From: JABMMZ01 sp044368575
Lineage (GTDB): Bacteria > Bacteroidota > Bacteroidia > NS11-12g > UBA955
DNA: 64,000 nucleotides
Assembly (NCBI GenBank): GCA_044368575.1
Contig: JBIPPH010000007.1
Location: forward strand, 4,697-68,696
Reading direction: 5' to 3'
Made by a program: the position numbers and the translations under genes
In this document: piece after piece, positions 61,656 through 64,000 of the stretch
Layout: every line of letters starts with the position of its first letter
How positions within the stretch are numbered: position 1 is the first letter of the stretch
Notes under the pieces: generated by a model
Seen by the model: only the letters and a program-made list of their open reading frames with translations
Database searches by the model: none
What the model was told of the DNA's origin: nothing

Positions 61656-63535
61656 TACGATTGATAGAGCTTTTCAATCCAAACTTTGTAATTGTCTTCA
61701 ATGATTTTGCGTTTCTGTTTAAGCGTAACAGTAAGTTCACCACTTTCAACAGAGAATGGTTTGCGCTTGACAATGAAATCTCTTACTCTGGCAAAATTAG
61801 AAAGTTCTAGCGACAATCGTTTCATGTCTTCTTGTAACCATTGTTTTACAGCAGTTTCTTCAATAACATCGGTATCTTCATTTAGCAACAATCCATTTAA
61901 ACCATAGAAGTCTTTTAACTGGTCTTCTTTTGGAATGACAATAGCTGTAACGTATTCTCTTTTATCGCCAATGATAAAAATCTGCTCAATTTTTTCGCTT
62001 TGTAAATACGTATTTTCAATTGGGGTTGGATAGATGTTTTTACCCAAACTGGTTTTGAGCATGTTTTTATAACGATCGGTAATTTTTAAATAGCCCTTTT
62101 CGAATTTACCAATATCGCCTGTGTGAAACCAACCTTCATCATCCATAACTATAGCTGTCTCATCAGGGCGATTGTAATACCCTTTCATGATGTTTGGCCC
62201 TTTGCAAAGAATTTCGCCTTCTTCTGATTCAAAATCAGGCTTAAAACTGGCATAAGTTTGAATGGTGATCATGGCTTTTGTATCTATGTTTTGGATAGCC
62301 ACTTCTTGTCTTGGCGCAACCCTTCCGCTGGTACCATGAATCTGACGTTCAAATTCATTCACTGTCACAAATGGCGAAGTTTCGGTTAAGCCATAACCTT
62401 GTTGGCATCTGATACCAATATTGCCGAAGAATTCACCCACATGTTGAGGTAAGGCACCGCCACCAGATACAAGTAATTTCAAACGACCACCTAATTTACT
62501 TTTGATTTTACTAAACACTAATTTTTCGGCAATGGCGTGTCTTAATTTTAACCATGGACCAATGCTAGTGTGGTTTTCTTGATGAATTCTAACCTTTTCA
62601 CCCACATGCAATGACCACAAAAAGATTTTTGCACTTAGACCACCTTTACCTAAAGCATTGGCTTTAATTCTGCTTTCGAGTCTTTCGAGTAATCTTGGAA
62701 CACAGGCCATGATACTTGGCTGCGCCTCCATGAAATTTTGTGCTACTTTTTCTATGCTTTCTGCAAAGGCAATTTGAGCCCCTATAAATGTAGGAAGGTA
62801 ATAGCCAGCCATTCTCTCATACACATGGCTCAAAGGTAAAAATGATAAGAATCTGTCATCTTTATTGATGCTTGGGCAGAGATCTATGGCATCGTAACAA
62901 TTGCTCATAAAATTGTAATGCGAAAGCATAGTGCCTTTAGGGACACCTGTTGTACCACTGGTGTAAATGAGGGCAGCTAAATCATCGTGTTGTATTTTCG
63001 GTAATATGGCCTCAAGTTCAGATTGAACAGTGGGCCAAGCTGCTTCACCAGCTTTTTTAAGATCATTCACATGAATGATTTTATCTGACTGTGCTACACT
63101 GTCAAAAGCAATAAACACCTTTTGAATTTTTGGACAATTCTGTTCGACCTTTTGAAATTTTTTAAGTAGGAAAGGATTGCCCACTAAAACGGCTTTACTA
63201 TCGGAGTCATTTAAGATAAATGCAGTTTCTTCAGCGGTTAGGGTAGGGTAGATGGAAACATTGACTGCACCCAATTTTTGCAAAGCTTGGTCAAAGTATA
63301 TAAACTCCGGACAATTCTCTAAAACAACGGCTAATTTATCGCCTTTTCTGATCCCGATGCTGTATAGGTAGGCTGCCCAATCTTGAATGTGTTTGAGGGT
63401 TTCACCGTATGTGATATTGACATAAGCACCGTTTTTTTTCTCCATCATGAACACATGGTCCATACTGTGAATATTATGCGCTGCATTGATCAGAAATTCA
63501 TGTAAGGATCCAAATTGTGGGTCTTTGATTTCCAT
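61655..63535 (-). CDS. Long-chain fatty acid-CoA ligase (AMP-forming)
   Basis: A 626-residue adenylate-forming enzyme. The AMP/phosphate loop YTSGTTGVPKGTMLSHYNF is near residue 190, GYGLTETSP follows, and the C-terminal hinge is in FHTGDIGKFEKGYLKITDR with the catalytic Lys expected in SLGKNIYPTPIEN. It makes acyl-CoA for lipid synthesis or degradation. It stands between glycan genes and is coupled to the WecA-like gene. Confidence 0.93.
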   Translation of the reverse strand: MEIKDPQFGSLHEFLINAAHNIHSMDHVFMMEKKNGAYVNITYGETLKHIQDWAAYLYSIGIRKGDKLAVVLENCPEFIYFDQALQKLGAVNVSIYPTLTAEETAFILNDSDSKAVLVGNPFLLKKFQKVEQNCPKIQKVFIAFDSVAQSDKIIHVNDLKKAGEAAWPTVQSELEAILPKIQHDDLAALIYTSGTTGVPKGTMLSHYNFMSNCYDAIDLCPSINKDDRFLSFLPLSHVYERMAGYYLPTFIGAQIAFAESIEKVAQNFMEAQPSIMACVPRLLERLESRIKANALGKGGLSAKIFLWSLHVGEKVRIHQENHTSIGPWLKLRHAIAEKLVFSKIKSKLGGRLKLLVSGGGALPQHVGEFFGNIGIRCQQGYGLTETSPFVTVNEFERQIHGTSGRVAPRQEVAIQNIDTKAMITIQTYASFKPDFESEEGEILCKGPNIMKGYYNRPDETAIVMDDEGWFHTGDIGKFEKGYLKITDRYKNMLKTSLGKNIYPTPIENTYLQSEKIEQIFIIGDKREYVTAIVIPKEDQLKDFYGLNGLLLNEDTDVIEETAVKQWLQEDMKRLSLELSNFARVRDFIVKRKPFSVESGELTVTLKQKRKIIEDNYKVWIEKLYQS

Positions 63536-63538
63536 GGT

Positions 63539-64000
63539 TTATAATTTGTTTGTTTGAATGAGTAGATTGAGTATGCAACTAAGGTCGTTTTGCCAATGGT
63601 AATTACTAGCGTATACCATGTTCATGTTGTTCATGAGTTGCTCATTGTTTAAGGGGTGTTTTAAGGCTTGATCGATGCTAAAAATGGAAGGCTTTAGTTC
63701 TGGTAAATGAGCCATTTCTTCTGTTGAAATATAACCCACCCATGTGGTTTTACCACTTAAGCATGACCACCAATTGCGCCAGTATTTTATACAAAATTGA
63801 GGTTTAAATAGCACAGTCAAGGAACAAAAGGGCAAGGCCAAACAAAAGGCGATATCAAAAAGTCGTTTTTTGCGTTTAACACTAGAATTGTTGAGCGCCG
63901 GGCTGATGTCTACACTGTAAAATTCACCTGTAGTATTCTTAGAATTGCTGCCTATAATATGAGCCCCTTGCTCTGGCATAATTTTGTATTTGATGTCATT
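63539..64000 (-). CDS. Glycosyltransferase family 2 protein (partial, C-terminal end)
   Basis: The frame is open to the right edge of the window, so only the last about 153 residues are present. They contain MPEQGAHIIGSNSK, a hydrophobic anchor (KRLFDIAFCLALPF) resembling the membrane helix of bacterial sugar transferases, GKTTWVGY and LPELKPSIFSIDQAL. Bacteroidota GT2 proteins often have such a C-terminal module, which is the basis of the call; the catalytic part is outside. The stop lies three bases before the acyl-CoA ligase start, so it begins or continues an operon. Confidence 0.6.
   Translation of the reverse strand, partial: NDIKYKIMPEQGAHIIGSNSKNTTGEFYSVDISPALNNSSVKRKKRLFDIAFCLALPFCSLTVLFKPQFCIKYWRNWWSCLSGKTTWVGYISTEEMAHLPELKPSIFSIDQALKHPLNNEQLMNNMNMVYASNYHWQNDLSCILNLLIQTNKL

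Overview
The window is chromosomal DNA from a member of the Bacteroidota, AT-rich and densely packed. Evidence for the phylum: a MurF-alanine racemase fusion, a very large C25 peptidase of the type IX secretion (T9SS) sortase kind, two secreted proteins with T9SS-type C-terminal tails, a fused E1 alpha/beta dehydrogenase, and promoters of the TTG-N19/20-TAnnTTTG type without Shine-Dalgarno sequences. The class or genus cannot be fixed from what is here. No rRNA, tRNA, insertion sequence, prophage or CRISPR array is visible, and no gap between genes exceeds 300 bases.

Layout. 1-5162: envelope genes (partial GT39-like glycosyltransferase, murF-alr, an APC permease, a lytic transglycosylase). 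5159-12715: PorU2-like C25 protein, an RsmI-like methylase, a polytopic membrane protein. 12721-16675: metK with its own promoter and terminator, a DAACS symporter and radA. 16786-18998: an exbB-X-exbD-exbD energy-transduction operon. 18988-24319: an M13 lipoprotein peptidase, a DUF1573 protein, and the operon rmlD-like/crcB/secreted protein/pspC-like. 24320-27230: purK-purE-DUF3109-SprT-like. 27254-38143: a GGGP synthase overlapping a GT-C-like membrane protein, B12-dependent nrdJ, a secreted S15-type hydrolase, a rhomboid protease, a UbiA prenyltransferase, maf and a PKD-like cargo protein. 38140-43983: a six-gene block from methylmalonyl-CoA epimerase to recR. 44083-46143: iscS-iscU-iscA behind a clear promoter. 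46151-49544: a PAP2 phosphatase, then yqeY, a ComA-like phosphosulfolactate synthase and a TPR protein. 49668-52790: a histone H1-like Lys/Ala/Pro repeat protein next to a SET-domain methyltransferase, two GNAT acetyltransferases and a secreted C1 peptidase. 52843-64000: an M16 peptidase, dxs, the fused E1 dehydrogenase, and a GT2 (partial)/acyl-CoA ligase/WecA-like operon.

Most striking is the SET-domain gene placed 19 bases upstream of, and probably co-transcribed with, the histone H1-like gene (49668-50378). The arrangement suggests a dedicated lysine methyltransferase and its nucleoid-protein substrate, comparable to the chlamydial NUE/Hc1-Hc2 pair. Second are possible lipid-related enzymes of archaeal type: GGGP synthase, a UbiA enzyme that could act after it, and a ComA homologue that may feed sulfonate (sulfonolipid) metabolism.
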